Assembly (NCBI GenBank): GCA_009780675.1
Contig: WQZP01000014.1
Location: 1 to 63,888, forward strand
DNA length: 63,888 nt
Direction of reading: 5' to 3'
Source: Spirochaetaceae bacterium
GTDB taxonomy: Bacteria > Spirochaetota > Spirochaetia > CADAEX01
The notes beneath the pieces are model-generated. The model made no database searches. It was not told where the DNA came from and worked only from the letters and a program-made list of their open reading frames with translations. How positions within the stretch are numbered: the first letter of the stretch is position 1; each line of letters begins with the position of its first letter. Positions 35,025 to 44,842 of the stretch are shown here, in pieces. A program made the translations under genes and the position numbers.

Positions 35025-36576
35025 TAATACCTCTAAAAAGAGTTCTGTATCTGCTATATTGGTGATGCTCTGTACCTTTATCTCAAGAATTTTGGGATTT
35101 GCAAAAATAGCTGTAATCGGAGCTTTTTTTGGAGCAACAAAACACGCAGATGTTCTTAATGCTGTTTTTTCAATACCCAATAACTTAAGGAAACTTATGG
35201 CAGAAGGGGCTTTATCTTCTGCTTTTATACCTGTTTTATCCGAATCTCTTGTAAAAGAAAAAGATAAAGCAGTTACAAAAACAATTGTCAGAAATATAAT
35301 TACATTTCAGGTAATTATAATTGTGCCTCTATGTATACTTTCAATATTTTTTGCAGATTTTTTAATAAACAAAGTTTTTTTTGAATTTGCAGATCCATAT
35401 CTTAATTCGCTTGCAGTAGACCTTTTTAGATGGATTATAAGTTATCTTCTTTTAATAAGCATAAGCGCTGCAGTAATGGCAGTTCATAATTCACATGGTT
35501 ATTTTTTTATACCTGCGATTACCCCCATTCTTTTTTCAATTACTGTAATTTCAGGAATTGTATTTTTTTACAAATATCTGGGGATTTTTTCAATGGTAAT
35601 AGGGGTGCTTTCCGGCGGGCTCTTGCAGGTGATTTTCCAGCTTCCACTGTTTTTTAAAAATGGGTATGATCTTAAACCCAGCTTTAATTTTAATAACCAC
35701 TATTTTAAAAAAATAATGAAAAACTGGTTTCCGGTAGTTGCAACAGCATCAATATTTGCCATAAATTCCCAAATTGCCATTAGATTCGCATCCGGGCTGG
35801 AAACAGGAAGTTCTTCCGCGTTAAGTTATGCGATAGTGTTTTGGCAGTTCCCTTTTGGCGTTTTTTCCGCCTCCATTACGACAGTGTTTTTTCCAAAAAT
35901 GAGCCGTCTTTCAGCATCTAATATGACTAACGAACTTCTTAAAACAGTAAATACAGGGGTAATACATCTTTATTCACTTCTGCTCCCTTCAGGTATTTTT
36001 ATGTTCGTTATGGGAAATGAGATAATATCGATCGCAATGCAAAGAGGGTCTTTTATTGCGGAAAATACACATCTTACTGCATTTGTACTAAAAGGTTATG
36101 CTGCGGGGATTTTTACAGCAGGTTTTGTAAATTTTCTCCAAAGATTCTATTATTCTACACATAATTACAAAAAACCTTTTATTTTTGCTGCAATTATCTG
36201 TATAATAGATGTAGTGTTTTCAATAATTTTAAAACAGACATTCCTTAGAGTAGGTGGTCTTGCTATTGCCAATACAATTGCTTTTTCTGTAGGAGCTATA
36301 ATAATGTTTGTGGATATTAAAAAAACCTATCCATTATATGATTTAAAGCTCTTTTTTAAGCAAACAGGTAAAATAACTCTTGCATTAGTTATTCCATCAG
36401 TTTTTGTAATATTTTTCCGAACATATTATGATAGCTTATGGATTATGGGATTAAGTATAAAATTACTTGCTTATTTTTTGCTCACAACACTGGTTTTTAT
36501 AGTATTAGTGCTATTTTTCTATAAAATATTCAAAATAGATTTTATCTTTTTTTCTAAAAAAAGGAGCGCAACATGA
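35011..36576 (+). CDS. murJ: Lipid II flippase MurJ
   Basis: Flips the peptidoglycan precursor lipid II across the inner membrane. The protein has 521 residues, about 14 hydrophobic segments and the MviN signature near the N-terminus (FISRILGFAKIAVIGAFFG, FSIPNNLRKLMAEGALSSAF). I use ATG 35011; a GTG two codons earlier is also possible. It overlaps tgt by 14 bases, which suggests coupling. Its stop shares ATGA with the HEAT-repeat gene. Confidence 0.93.
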   Translation: METTDNTSKKSSVSAILVMLCTFISRILGFAKIAVIGAFFGATKHADVLNAVFSIPNNLRKLMAEGALSSAFIPVLSESLVKEKDKAVTKTIVRNIITFQVIIIVPLCILSIFFADFLINKVFFEFADPYLNSLAVDLFRWIISYLLLISISAAVMAVHNSHGYFFIPAITPILFSITVISGIVFFYKYLGIFSMVIGVLSGGLLQVIFQLPLFFKNGYDLKPSFNFNNHYFKKIMKNWFPVVATASIFAINSQIAIRFASGLETGSSSALSYAIVFWQFPFGVFSASITTVFFPKMSRLSASNMTNELLKTVNTGVIHLYSLLLPSGIFMFVMGNEIISIAMQRGSFIAENTHLTAFVLKGYAAGIFTAGFVNFLQRFYYSTHNYKKPFIFAAIICIIDVVFSIILKQTFLRVGGLAIANTIAFSVGAIIMFVDIKKTYPLYDLKLFFKQTGKITLALVIPSVFVIFFRTYYDSLWIMGLSIKLLAYFLLTTLVFIVLVLFFYKIFKIDFIFFSKKRSAT

Positions 36577-37931
36577 AATTAGATAAGTTATTTTTACTCA
36601 TCTGTTTTACTTTTTTTTCTGCTACTCTTTGTTTTTCCGAAGATACAGAACCATCAGAAACCAGCGCTTCATTGAGAAGAGAAAGAGAGAGGACACTTGC
36701 TTTTGGGCTTAATACAGAAGTATCTGGCCTGATTCGGGAGTTTATTACAGACAGAGATTTATCCTACAATGACCATCTTTTAAGCCTTTTTGAAACCACA
36801 ACAAGTGATCAGATCAGAAGAGATATTATTGAGTTGTACACAGTTGCTAATTCAATTAATTTAAAAAATCAGGTAATTGAAGCAATCAAAAACAGGGATT
36901 ATGAACCCAGAAGCGTAATAGTTGCAAGTATACGTTATATTGCTGAGATAAACGCTGTTGAAGAATATTATGAGATTTTTCTTGAGCTTTTAGACGATAG
37001 ACAAAGAGAAATCAGACTTGAATCAGTAAAAGCATTAACAGCTACAGGTAATAGAAAATTTTCAAAACCACTTATGCAGATGTATGATATAGAAGATGAG
37101 ACCTCGGTTAGATTGCAGATACTTCTTGATCTTGGAAAACTTGAAGACCCTGATACTGCAGAATTTCTAAAAGAGATAGCGTTTGATAGAGATCAGGAAA
37201 GAATATACAGACAATATGCAATACATTCACTTGGATATTTAAGAGATGAAGAAATTTTTAATGACCTTGTGGCTGCATTCAAAGAAGATGACCCTTTTAT
37301 AAGAACACATGCTCTTGCAGCTGTTGCAAAATATGATAAAAAAGAAGCAAATACCATTATTTTTGAGGGAATGAGAGATGAAAACTGGCGGATCAGAAGG
37401 CAAGCTGTAGTTGCTGCAGGAGAGAGAAAAAGCGAAGAGTTTGTTCAGATACTTATTTTCAGATCAGAGAGAGATCCTGTTGAAGATGTAAGAGTTGCTT
37501 CTCTTACTGCTCTTGCAGAAATAGGTGGAGAAGAAGCATTTGATTTTATAAGAAGAGTAGCAGAGGAACAAAGAGGAAGTGTAAGACTCAGGCTCCACGC
37601 TTTTACACTGGCAATAAATAATGATACTGGAAATTCACTTGTAATGATCGAAACTCTTTTGCAAAGAGAATCTGCTGCTGCTAATCAAAGATTTTTTGAA
37701 AGCCTTGCCAGTGAACTTTGCAAAGTAGAATACCCAGGACTTGCCCCTTTTTTTGAAAGAATGCTTGACAGCAGTTCGGTTGTTGCAAGAATAGCAGGGC
37801 TTAGAGGAATTCGGCTTAACAAAATAAGTCGTCTAAAAGATAGAGTCCAGGCAATGGCAGAAGACCAAAGACAGGCTTCTGCAGTAAGAACTAATGCTCT
37901 CGCAACCCTGGAAGTTCTTCAAGGAATTTAG
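36573..37931 (+). CDS. Exported HEAT-repeat protein
   Basis: The 452-residue protein has a signal peptide (MKLDKLFLLICFTFFSATLCFS) and then about ten HEAT-type helical repeats of 30-40 residues, visible as recurring REIRLESVKALTATGN, YRQYAIHSLGYLRDEEIFN, IRTHALAAVAKYD, IRRQAVVAAGERKS and VRVASLTALAEIGG. HEAT solenoids are protein-binding scaffolds; this one is probably periplasmic. The start overlaps the murJ stop (ATGA), so a role near peptidoglycan export is possible but not shown. It ends 3 bases before the stop of the convergent vWA gene. Confidence 0.87.
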   Translation: MKLDKLFLLICFTFFSATLCFSEDTEPSETSASLRRERERTLAFGLNTEVSGLIREFITDRDLSYNDHLLSLFETTTSDQIRRDIIELYTVANSINLKNQVIEAIKNRDYEPRSVIVASIRYIAEINAVEEYYEIFLELLDDRQREIRLESVKALTATGNRKFSKPLMQMYDIEDETSVRLQILLDLGKLEDPDTAEFLKEIAFDRDQERIYRQYAIHSLGYLRDEEIFNDLVAAFKEDDPFIRTHALAAVAKYDKKEANTIIFEGMRDENWRIRRQAVVAAGERKSEEFVQILIFRSERDPVEDVRVASLTALAEIGGEEAFDFIRRVAEEQRGSVRLRLHAFTLAINNDTGNSLVMIETLLQRESAAANQRFFESLASELCKVEYPGLAPFFERMLDSSSVVARIAGLRGIRLNKISRLKDRVQAMAEDQRQASAVRTNALATLEVLQGI

Positions 37932-37934
37932 TTC

Positions 37935-39302
37935 TTACCTCGTAAATTGCGGTGGAAGGCCTCTGCGTTCAGTTAGCTTTAGTATTGCATTGATTCTCTC
38001 AAGAGGGGAGATATATTCCCAAAATCTTATACTTACTGTCTGCTGTTTTTCGGTCATTATAGTAATATCCTGGTCCAAAGGATTTTCAATTTCTCTATCC
38101 CCAATTGTAGGGAAAAACTCTGATTTTATTGGAGTAAAAATATATTTGTCACCATCAAATTTTAAACTCGCAATAGCTCCTGGCATCTTATAAAGAAAAA
38201 TAAGATATGAAGAATTGCTTCCGCCTATAGATTTAACAGTTCCTCTTTTAAAGCCATGTATGTTTCTGCTGGTTCCTACAATAAGATCGTTCTGACCAGC
38301 AACTTTCATAATAATAGGTCTTCTGTTGCCGTCATCTGACTTGCAGCCATCTTTATCAATATCGCTACGTACGATTTTATAGGACTCCCTAACCGAAGCT
38401 CCGGAAAAATATCTTATAATCAGAATAAAAACAATAATTGTAAATAAAATAATTAATAATATAAATAATATAAAAGCATTATTTTGAGCTGCAAAACTAT
38501 CCAAAATAGAACTTCTGGCAGATGTTTCAGCTCTATCTGCTTCGGTTCCTGGTATTTCTGCAGCAGGTGTTTCAACTGCTGTTGCAGGCAAACTCCTTCT
38601 TTCTTCAGTTGGAACATTATTTGCATCAGGGGTAAAAACTCTGGCGTTATCAATAAAGTCAAATATACTTGGTTCAACAAATCCGTTAGCAACAACCGCA
38701 TCTTGCTGCCCGGTTACGCCAATGGTTCCGGATATTCTGGGCGCTTCTGCTGATGGGTCATCCGGTAATCTTATAATAGTTATTTTCCAGTCAGTTTTTC
38801 TTAGCTCTTCGACCTCTATTTGAAGAAGATTAGCCCCTGTTACAGGGTCTATAACTAATTGGTATGGAGAGCCAGGTGGCGGGTTATGAATGCCATCAGT
38901 TAAAATCACAATTTCACGGCTTTGATCATAACTTGGAACCCTTGAAATATAATCTCTAAGATATTTAAAAGCCGAGATAACATCTGTATGTCTTCCAAAT
39001 GGATGTAATAAAAAAAGATTATTTATTACAAATTCAATATCATCTATGGTATTGATCTGTCTTGAAAGAATAAAAGAAGGGGTCGCATCAAAAGTTAAAA
39101 GGTGCAATGTATCGCCAAATTTTAAGTGGTCAGAAATAATATCTCTTATAATATAATTTAGAAGATCATTATAAATAGGAAACACACTTGCAGATGTATC
39201 AAGCATTATAACCATATCAACTGGGGTTGCTTCTATTTGTGAGGGAATAATTAAAAATAGCCCCACAAGTAATAAAATCAGCATTAAAAAATTCTTCTTC
39301 AT
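37935..39302 (-). CDS. von Willebrand A-domain membrane protein
   Basis: The 455-residue protein has a signal peptide or anchor (MKKNFLMLILLLVGLFLIIPS), then a vWA domain with an intact metal-ion-dependent adhesion site (DTSAS, D35; later LTDGIH). A linker rich in Ala/Thr/Glu leads to a membrane helix (AFILFILLIILFTIIVFILII), followed by a C-terminal domain of about 130 residues with beta-strand character (LIVGTSRN, SYLIFLYKMPGAIASLKFDG) resembling an FHA-like or other beta domain. The vWA domain should face the periplasm and bind a protein partner. Last gene of the minus-strand operon that starts at 43018. Confidence 0.85.
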   Translation of the reverse strand: MKKNFLMLILLLVGLFLIIPSQIEATPVDMVIMLDTSASVFPIYNDLLNYIIRDIISDHLKFGDTLHLLTFDATPSFILSRQINTIDDIEFVINNLFLLHPFGRHTDVISAFKYLRDYISRVPSYDQSREIVILTDGIHNPPPGSPYQLVIDPVTGANLLQIEVEELRKTDWKITIIRLPDDPSAEAPRISGTIGVTGQQDAVVANGFVEPSIFDFIDNARVFTPDANNVPTEERRSLPATAVETPAAEIPGTEADRAETSARSSILDSFAAQNNAFILFILLIILFTIIVFILIIRYFSGASVRESYKIVRSDIDKDGCKSDDGNRRPIIMKVAGQNDLIVGTSRNIHGFKRGTVKSIGGSNSSYLIFLYKMPGAIASLKFDGDKYIFTPIKSEFFPTIGDREIENPLDQDITIMTEKQQTVSIRFWEYISPLERINAILKLTERRGLPPQFTR

Positions 39303-39329
39303 TTTTAAGATAACCCTTTATAATTAGCT

Positions 39330-42017
39330 TTATATAAGTTCTGTTTTTGTTATTTTTTTAACAGTATAATTATAATTTCGATCATTTATTGTAAAATTCA
39401 GATTTTCATTAACCTTTGCATTTAATAACGCACTCCCAAAAGGGGCCATGTAAGAAATAATATTATTCTCTGGAGAAGATTCCCATGGGCCTAGTATTGT
39501 GTATGTTTCTTTGGCTTTTGCATCGTTATTAAACAGTATAGCTTTTGTGCCAAAAGAAATTTTACCTGTATTTACTGTTGAAGGATCAAACACATAACAC
39601 TTTTCTATGTCTTCTTTTAGTTTTCCTACTGTTGCGTTAAGTATTTCCTGTTTCTCCTTGCCAGCTTTATATTCTGCATTTTCGCGAAGGTCTCCAAGGG
39701 CAATTGCTGCTCCTATTTCTTTTGAGTTATTCGGAATCTCTACTTCAAGAATATGTTTAAGTTCTTTTTTCTTATTTTCAAGACTTATTGCTGTAACAAT
39801 AAGACCGCGTGATACAATATCGATTTCTTCTTCGATCCCTATAAATTTAATATCAGGATGGATATCTTTAATCTTCTTCTTGATTTCAATCTTTATTGCA
39901 GGATCAACCCCTTTTGTATCATCTATAAGAGAAATCATTCTTATAATTATGTTTTTATCTGCGTTTAAGATAAATTTTTCAAGCCTTTTATCTTTAAACA
40001 AATAATTATTAAGTTGCTTATTAATCTTTTTATTATTACTTACATTTCTTTTATTAACAATTTCCCTGTATGTAATATCAAGGAGGTAGATCGCATTAAC
40101 AAGAATTTTTTCTTCACCAGGCGATGCTTTTTCAAAAATAGCATATTCTTCAACATGCTTTAAAATCCAGATAAAACTTTCGCGGTACTCTTTATAATTT
40201 TCATATATTGTTTTTACAAGCTCTGTTACTTTATCCTTATAATCCTCTGCAATCAAGGCATCGATAACGCTTCTGTTGAGGTATTGAGGGAATATCTGAA
40301 GATATATCGTAGACCAGTTTTTATCATATTTTTTTACTTTATCAAGGAAAAGTTTTTTAAGATCAGAATCTGCGATTTTTGTGAACAATACAGGGATATC
40401 ACTCAAATTTTTAATAAAATCATTGAATTTTACACTGATTCCCGGATTAAGATGAGGGAATTTTGAAACAATCTGATCAACAAGAAGATAACTGCAAATA
40501 ATAAATTCATTTGGAGAACTATAAGATTTAAGGTAATTTGTAAAGTATTGAAACATTTCCGGAAAATAATCTGATTCAATAGAAACTTCATCCACAAAAT
40601 CAAGAAGAGTTTTTAATTTATCAAAAAAACCTGCTTCTGCCTTAAAATTATTATAGGCTTTTTCTTCAAAAGTAATTGGCTTATCTCTTACAACAAAAAA
40701 ATCTGCCTTATCCGGAAGGTTCCCAAAATCTGTATTTGTTTTAAGAATTTTTCTTGCCTCATTGCTCCATGATGTCCATTCGCCGGCTGTAAGTATACTT
40801 GGGACAAGTTCGCTTTTGATTCTTTTTATATCAGCAGAATTACCAAAACTTTTTATAATTGTTTTAAGAGTCCAGGGAGTATCGCCTTTAATCATCTTCC
40901 TTAGGTCTTCTTTTTTCTTTGTGCTTTTATAAACCCAAAAATGCTCTTTTCCAAGCATTGTAAGGGCATTAACAGCCATTTTAAGAGACATTGGATGTTT
41001 CTTCTTTTTTATGAAATCAATTACAACATTATCACCTTTAATATCTGTAATTTTTCCTATTCCCCATGACCTGTGAAATACAAAATTATTTATTTCAAAA
41101 GAGATATGCTTTTCAAAATCAGCAATTGCTTCGTGAATATTTCTCCACTTTTGGGAAAGGTTTGAAATTTTTATATACTCTTCAACCTGACTATGATAAC
41201 TGTACTTCTGGGTAAAACAGAATATTATTTCGCTTCTCATCTCGTTATTCGCAGGTTCAAGAACAAGTATATGTTTTAAAATATCTATTGCATAATTCCA
41301 GTTTTCTCTTTTTTTATAATGTTCATAAAGCTCCTCAAGAAGCTGGCAAGCTCTTTCTTCGCCTATGGTTTTTGTTACTTTTTTAGCTAAATGATAAAAG
41401 AAGTCGATTTCATCAGGGCAATAATCAATAAGTTTTGTCCATAACTCTTTTACAGCAGAAAATTGCTTCTTATTTGCGTATCTGTGGATAGCCTTTTTAT
41501 AATAATCTATAGCTTTTTCTTTACTGCCCTCTGTTTCATGTTTTTCCGCAAGATGCTTTATAATTTCAGTCTCATCGTAATCAACTTTTATAAGCCTTTC
41601 CCATACCTCGATTTTTTTATCATTTTCACCTTCATTTTCATAACATTCAGCAAGCATCCTCAGGGCAACTTTATTTTCACCATAGTCGAGAATTCTTTCG
41701 CAAAGATATTCAACAATATTCCACTTGTGATTATCAGAAAAAATATTAATTAGAACTATAAGGTTTGAATCATCAATAATATGTTTCGAAAGTGAAAGAA
41801 TGCCTGAAATATAGAGCCCAATAATACTGTTTTTTGAATGAACTAAATGTTCTTCACACAGTTTAAGCACTTCCTGCAAAGACTCATCATCGCCTGAATC
41901 TTTTATAAGGTGGTTAAGATCTTTAAAATTATTAATTGTATAACTTTTTATTGTCGCGCGTGTCCATTTTTCTTCATTAAGCATCTGACCAATTTTTTCA
42001 AGCAAGTTCGAACTCAT
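39330..42017 (-). CDS. greA: Transcription cleavage factor GreA fused to a long helical/TPR N-terminus
   Basis: Gre factors insert a coiled coil into RNA polymerase and trigger transcript cleavage. Ordinary GreA is about 158 residues; this protein has 895. The first 290 or so residues are TPR-like helices (ALRMLAECYENEGENDKKIEVW, KAIDYYKKAIHRYANK), followed by a middle region with EINNFVFHRSWGIGKITDI, and the Gre domain occupies the last 160 residues. The coiled-coil tip is GDLRENAEYKAGKEKQ near residue 773, keeping the Asp and Glu that hold the catalytic metal. Similar ~900-residue GreA proteins are known from Treponema and Borrelia. GGAG lies 7 bases before the ATG. Confidence 0.93.
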   Translation of the reverse strand: MSSNLLEKIGQMLNEEKWTRATIKSYTINNFKDLNHLIKDSGDDESLQEVLKLCEEHLVHSKNSIIGLYISGILSLSKHIIDDSNLIVLINIFSDNHKWNIVEYLCERILDYGENKVALRMLAECYENEGENDKKIEVWERLIKVDYDETEIIKHLAEKHETEGSKEKAIDYYKKAIHRYANKKQFSAVKELWTKLIDYCPDEIDFFYHLAKKVTKTIGEERACQLLEELYEHYKKRENWNYAIDILKHILVLEPANNEMRSEIIFCFTQKYSYHSQVEEYIKISNLSQKWRNIHEAIADFEKHISFEINNFVFHRSWGIGKITDIKGDNVVIDFIKKKKHPMSLKMAVNALTMLGKEHFWVYKSTKKKEDLRKMIKGDTPWTLKTIIKSFGNSADIKRIKSELVPSILTAGEWTSWSNEARKILKTNTDFGNLPDKADFFVVRDKPITFEEKAYNNFKAEAGFFDKLKTLLDFVDEVSIESDYFPEMFQYFTNYLKSYSSPNEFIICSYLLVDQIVSKFPHLNPGISVKFNDFIKNLSDIPVLFTKIADSDLKKLFLDKVKKYDKNWSTIYLQIFPQYLNRSVIDALIAEDYKDKVTELVKTIYENYKEYRESFIWILKHVEEYAIFEKASPGEEKILVNAIYLLDITYREIVNKRNVSNNKKINKQLNNYLFKDKRLEKFILNADKNIIIRMISLIDDTKGVDPAIKIEIKKKIKDIHPDIKFIGIEEEIDIVSRGLIVTAISLENKKKELKHILEVEIPNNSKEIGAAIALGDLRENAEYKAGKEKQEILNATVGKLKEDIEKCYVFDPSTVNTGKISFGTKAILFNNDAKAKETYTILGPWESSPENNIISYMAPFGSALLNAKVNENLNFTINDRNYNYTVKKITKTELI

Positions 42018-42067
42018 TTTTTTCTCCAGAAATTTATTGTATAAGAAAATATTTTCATAACATCCTT

Positions 42068-43018
42068 TTAGTTTGAGTAAAGCTCATATACAGAAGGATT
42101 AACTTTATTCATTTTTCTCAAGACATCTTCAATCCTGTCTTTACTGTCATTTGTACTTATATAATAATCAATAAGCCAAAAATATCTATTTAAGAGCCTT
42201 GGAACAGTAATCGCTCTATTTTCCACATCTTCATCATACTGATGCTCAAGAGCGCTTATTGACTGCTTAAGTTTTCCAAGCTCAAGTACTTTTAGTTCTC
42301 TTTTTACATTAAAAACACCATATAACACTCCGTAAATCGGAATCCATTCATTTAAAAGCTTATCATCAAATCCAAGCGATTTTACTCTACCAATAAGTTT
42401 TTTTATAAGAAGCGACTCAAGAGAGTAGAGGTCAATGCTTTGCGGATCAATAAAGAAAGCTTCTCTAAAAAATATTTTTGATGCTTTAACTTCGTTAATA
42501 AATGCATAACAATCTGCAATTTCTGCCATAAGCTCTGCATCTTCGTGCTTTGCCTGCATTACTATTTCAAGATATTCAAGAGCGCGGCAGTAATCACCTA
42601 AATTTTTATGACACAATCCGATTTTTATTATTATTTCGTGGTCATCTGCCCCATTTTCGTATAACTGATTAAAATGATGAAGTGCCTGGTTAAAAACCCA
42701 GAATTTTATAGCATAAATCGTAAGCTCATCATCTGTTATATCGAATTTTCCCGAAAAAGCAATAAAAGCTTTCCATTGCCGGAAAAGGTAGCAACCCCGC
42801 TCATAATGGCCTTCAACAGTCTGAAAACGCATTTTTCTTTCAATCCAGAAGTTGACAAACTTAAGTCCATTTATTATAAGTTTATCATTAAAATCTATTG
42901 AAAGAGCTTTCTCTATATCTGTTTTAGCTTTTTCAAAATCACCATTTTTTAAACTTTCTCTAGCTACTTGCAATAGTGATGCAATACTCTCTTTTACACC
43001 AGCAATACTTTTATCCAT
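42068..43018 (-). CDS. Cytoplasmic TPR protein
   Basis: The 316-residue protein has no signal peptide. TPR-like pairs are visible at LLQVARESLKNGDFEKAKTD, IIIKIGLCHKNLGDYCRALEY and LMAEIADCYAFINEVKASKI, with helical spacers between. The function is unknown, presumably protein binding. It is the first gene of the operon with greA and the vWA gene, 50 bases upstream of greA. A near-consensus promoter lies just upstream, with a leader of only about 9 bases. Confidence 0.82.
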   Translation of the reverse strand: MDKSIAGVKESIASLLQVARESLKNGDFEKAKTDIEKALSIDFNDKLIINGLKFVNFWIERKMRFQTVEGHYERGCYLFRQWKAFIAFSGKFDITDDELTIYAIKFWVFNQALHHFNQLYENGADDHEIIIKIGLCHKNLGDYCRALEYLEIVMQAKHEDAELMAEIADCYAFINEVKASKIFFREAFFIDPQSIDLYSLESLLIKKLIGRVKSLGFDDKLLNEWIPIYGVLYGVFNVKRELKVLELGKLKQSISALEHQYDEDVENRAITVPRLLNRYFWLIDYYISTNDSKDRIEDVLRKMNKVNPSVYELYSN

Positions 43019-43033
43019 ATTAATCCATTTTCA

Positions 43034-43062
43034 TTATACTTATTTGAGTAAACATAGTCAAT
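43034..43062 (-). promoter_or_regulatory. Near-consensus promoter of the TPR-greA-vWA operon
   Basis: On the minus strand, the -35 box is TTGACT (43057-43062), the spacer is 17 bases and the -10 box is TATAAT (43034-43039). The predicted start near 43027 leaves a very short leader before the ATG ending at 43018. Confidence 0.78.
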
Positions 43063-43113
43063 TGAGCTGTATTTTAATTGCTTTAATAACAACAATTTGA
43101 TAAGTTTTTAGCT

Positions 43114-43776
43114 ATGCTAGAGAGAAAAATACAAATTTCTGCCTCGATTTTAGGGGCAAATCTAAGTAATGTTGAAAAAGCACTCAGACTGTGCGAAGAG
43201 TCTCAGGTGGATGCAATCCATATTGATGTAATGGACGGTCACTTTGTCCCCCAGCTTACATTCGGAAATAAATTTTTAGCAGATCTCAAAAAAATAACTA
43301 AACTGCCAACCGATGTCCACCTTATGATCAATAATCCTGACCGTTTTATTAATGACTATCTTAAAGCAGGCGCTGATTGGATAACAATCCACATGGAAGC
43401 TGATACCCATGTGAACAGAACACTGCACTCAATAAAAGATGGTGGCGCAAGAGCAGGGATATCCATTGTCCCTTCCACGCCTGTAGCAGCTCTTTCTGAA
43501 GTAATCGATATTGTGGATTTTGTCCTGGTTATGACAGTAAATCCTGGTTTTTACGGGCAAAAAATTATCCCCTCTGCCATAAGAAAAATTGGGGAATTGG
43601 ATGTTATACGAAAAGCAAAAAACCTTCCGTTTGAAATTTTTGTTGATGGCGGCGTTAGCAGCAAAATATCCGGAGAGCTTATAAGACTAGGGGCAGACCT
43701 TCTGGTAACTGCTTCTGCTTTTTTTAATGCTGATGATCCTAAAAAAGAGGTTGCGCTAATCAGAAGTGGAACATAA
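43114..43776 (+). CDS. rpe: Ribulose-phosphate 3-epimerase
   Basis: Interconverts ribulose 5-phosphate and xylulose 5-phosphate in the pentose phosphate pathway. The 220-residue TIM barrel shows SILGANLSNVEKALRL, the metal-binding IDVMDGHFVPQLTFG, DVHLMINNPDRF, VNPGFYGQK and VDGGVSSK. There is no strong ribosome-binding site. Upstream, TTGAGC and AATAAC with a 17-base spacer form only a weak promoter candidate. Confidence 0.96.
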   Translation: MLERKIQISASILGANLSNVEKALRLCEESQVDAIHIDVMDGHFVPQLTFGNKFLADLKKITKLPTDVHLMINNPDRFINDYLKAGADWITIHMEADTHVNRTLHSIKDGGARAGISIVPSTPVAALSEVIDIVDFVLVMTVNPGFYGQKIIPSAIRKIGELDVIRKAKNLPFEIFVDGGVSSKISGELIRLGADLLVTASAFFNADDPKKEVALIRSGT

Positions 43777-43777
43777 A

Positions 43778-44842
43778 ATGAGTAAAAATTTTAAAAAAGC
43801 AGAAAAAAAGTTTAAACAGGGAAAATATTCAGATGTAATAAGGTACCTTGAGCCCGAAGTTTTTAAACACAGGGAGAATGAACGCTTTTATTACTATCTG
43901 GGTATATCATGCCTTTTTCTCGGCGATTTTGGCGGAGCAAATTCTTATTTAAGACGAGCGCTTCAAATCAAGCCAGATTCCAGTCAAATGCTTGGGCTTG
44001 CAGTTGTTCATCTAAAGCATGGCAACCCTTCCGAAGCAATAAGAATATGGCTTGATATACTTGATAAGGACCCTGAAAATAAATATGCGCGAAGGTCTCT
44101 TGATATTTTAAGAAAATCAGAAACCCTTGAAAAAATTCCCGAAGATTTTCTTGCAAAAAATATCAACAAGTTTTTGCCCCATTTTGATAACACGAAGTTT
44201 TATAACCTTAGCCGCTATGCAATTTTAACTGTTTCTGCCCTTATAATTTTAACAACTCTTTTTTTTGGATCAATATCCCTTATAAGAAATATACATAGTT
44301 CAAGAGACCCTTTTCCGGAACTTACAATAAGCAGGAATCTAAGTGATATCGTTACATCAGGAGATTTTTTGATCGAACTCCAGCCCAGGGAAATAGTTAC
44401 ATTATTTGAACAGGCAAAATTACACTTCATTAATAATAGAGATAATGACGCAAGGATAAATATAAACACGCTTCTTAATTCCAATGCATCTGAATCTGTA
44501 AAAGACAGCGCCCGACTGCTTGACAGTTACCTTAGGTCCCCAGATGCCAGACATTTCAGAAACACTATAACTTACAGAATGATAGCTGAACGCCCATATC
44601 TATATCATAACTGTTATGTAAGATGGTCAGGAAGAATAGCAAACATACAGGTATTCGAAGACAGCTTTTCCTGTGATTTTCTTATTGGGTATCATACAGG
44701 AAGAATAGTTGAAGGGATAGTAAATCTCACAATAGATTTTCCGGTTGTTCTTGATGAACACTTTTCCTATGAAATCATAGGAAGACTCAAAACCGATGGC
44801 CCCCATCTTACCGTAGAAGTTTTATCGCTCAGGAACTTTTAA
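43778..44842 (+). CDS. Membrane protein with N-terminal TPRs
   Basis: The 354-residue protein has TPR-type helices in the first 120 residues (KFKQGKYSDVIRYLEPEV, YYLGISCLFLGDFGGANSYL, LAVVHLKHGNPSEAIRIW), one membrane helix at about 150-172 (AILTVSALIILTTLFFGSISLI), and a C-terminal region outside the membrane with a beta-rich end (YVRWSGRIANIQVFEDSFSC, EIIGRLKTDGPHLTVEVLSL) that may be OB-like. ATG 43778 is chosen; a GTG four codons earlier would overlap rpe. Its stop abuts the dtd start. Function unknown. Confidence 0.83.
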   Translation: MSKNFKKAEKKFKQGKYSDVIRYLEPEVFKHRENERFYYYLGISCLFLGDFGGANSYLRRALQIKPDSSQMLGLAVVHLKHGNPSEAIRIWLDILDKDPENKYARRSLDILRKSETLEKIPEDFLAKNINKFLPHFDNTKFYNLSRYAILTVSALIILTTLFFGSISLIRNIHSSRDPFPELTISRNLSDIVTSGDFLIELQPREIVTLFEQAKLHFINNRDNDARININTLLNSNASESVKDSARLLDSYLRSPDARHFRNTITYRMIAERPYLYHNCYVRWSGRIANIQVFEDSFSCDFLIGYHTGRIVEGIVNLTIDFPVVLDEHFSYEIIGRLKTDGPHLTVEVLSLRNF

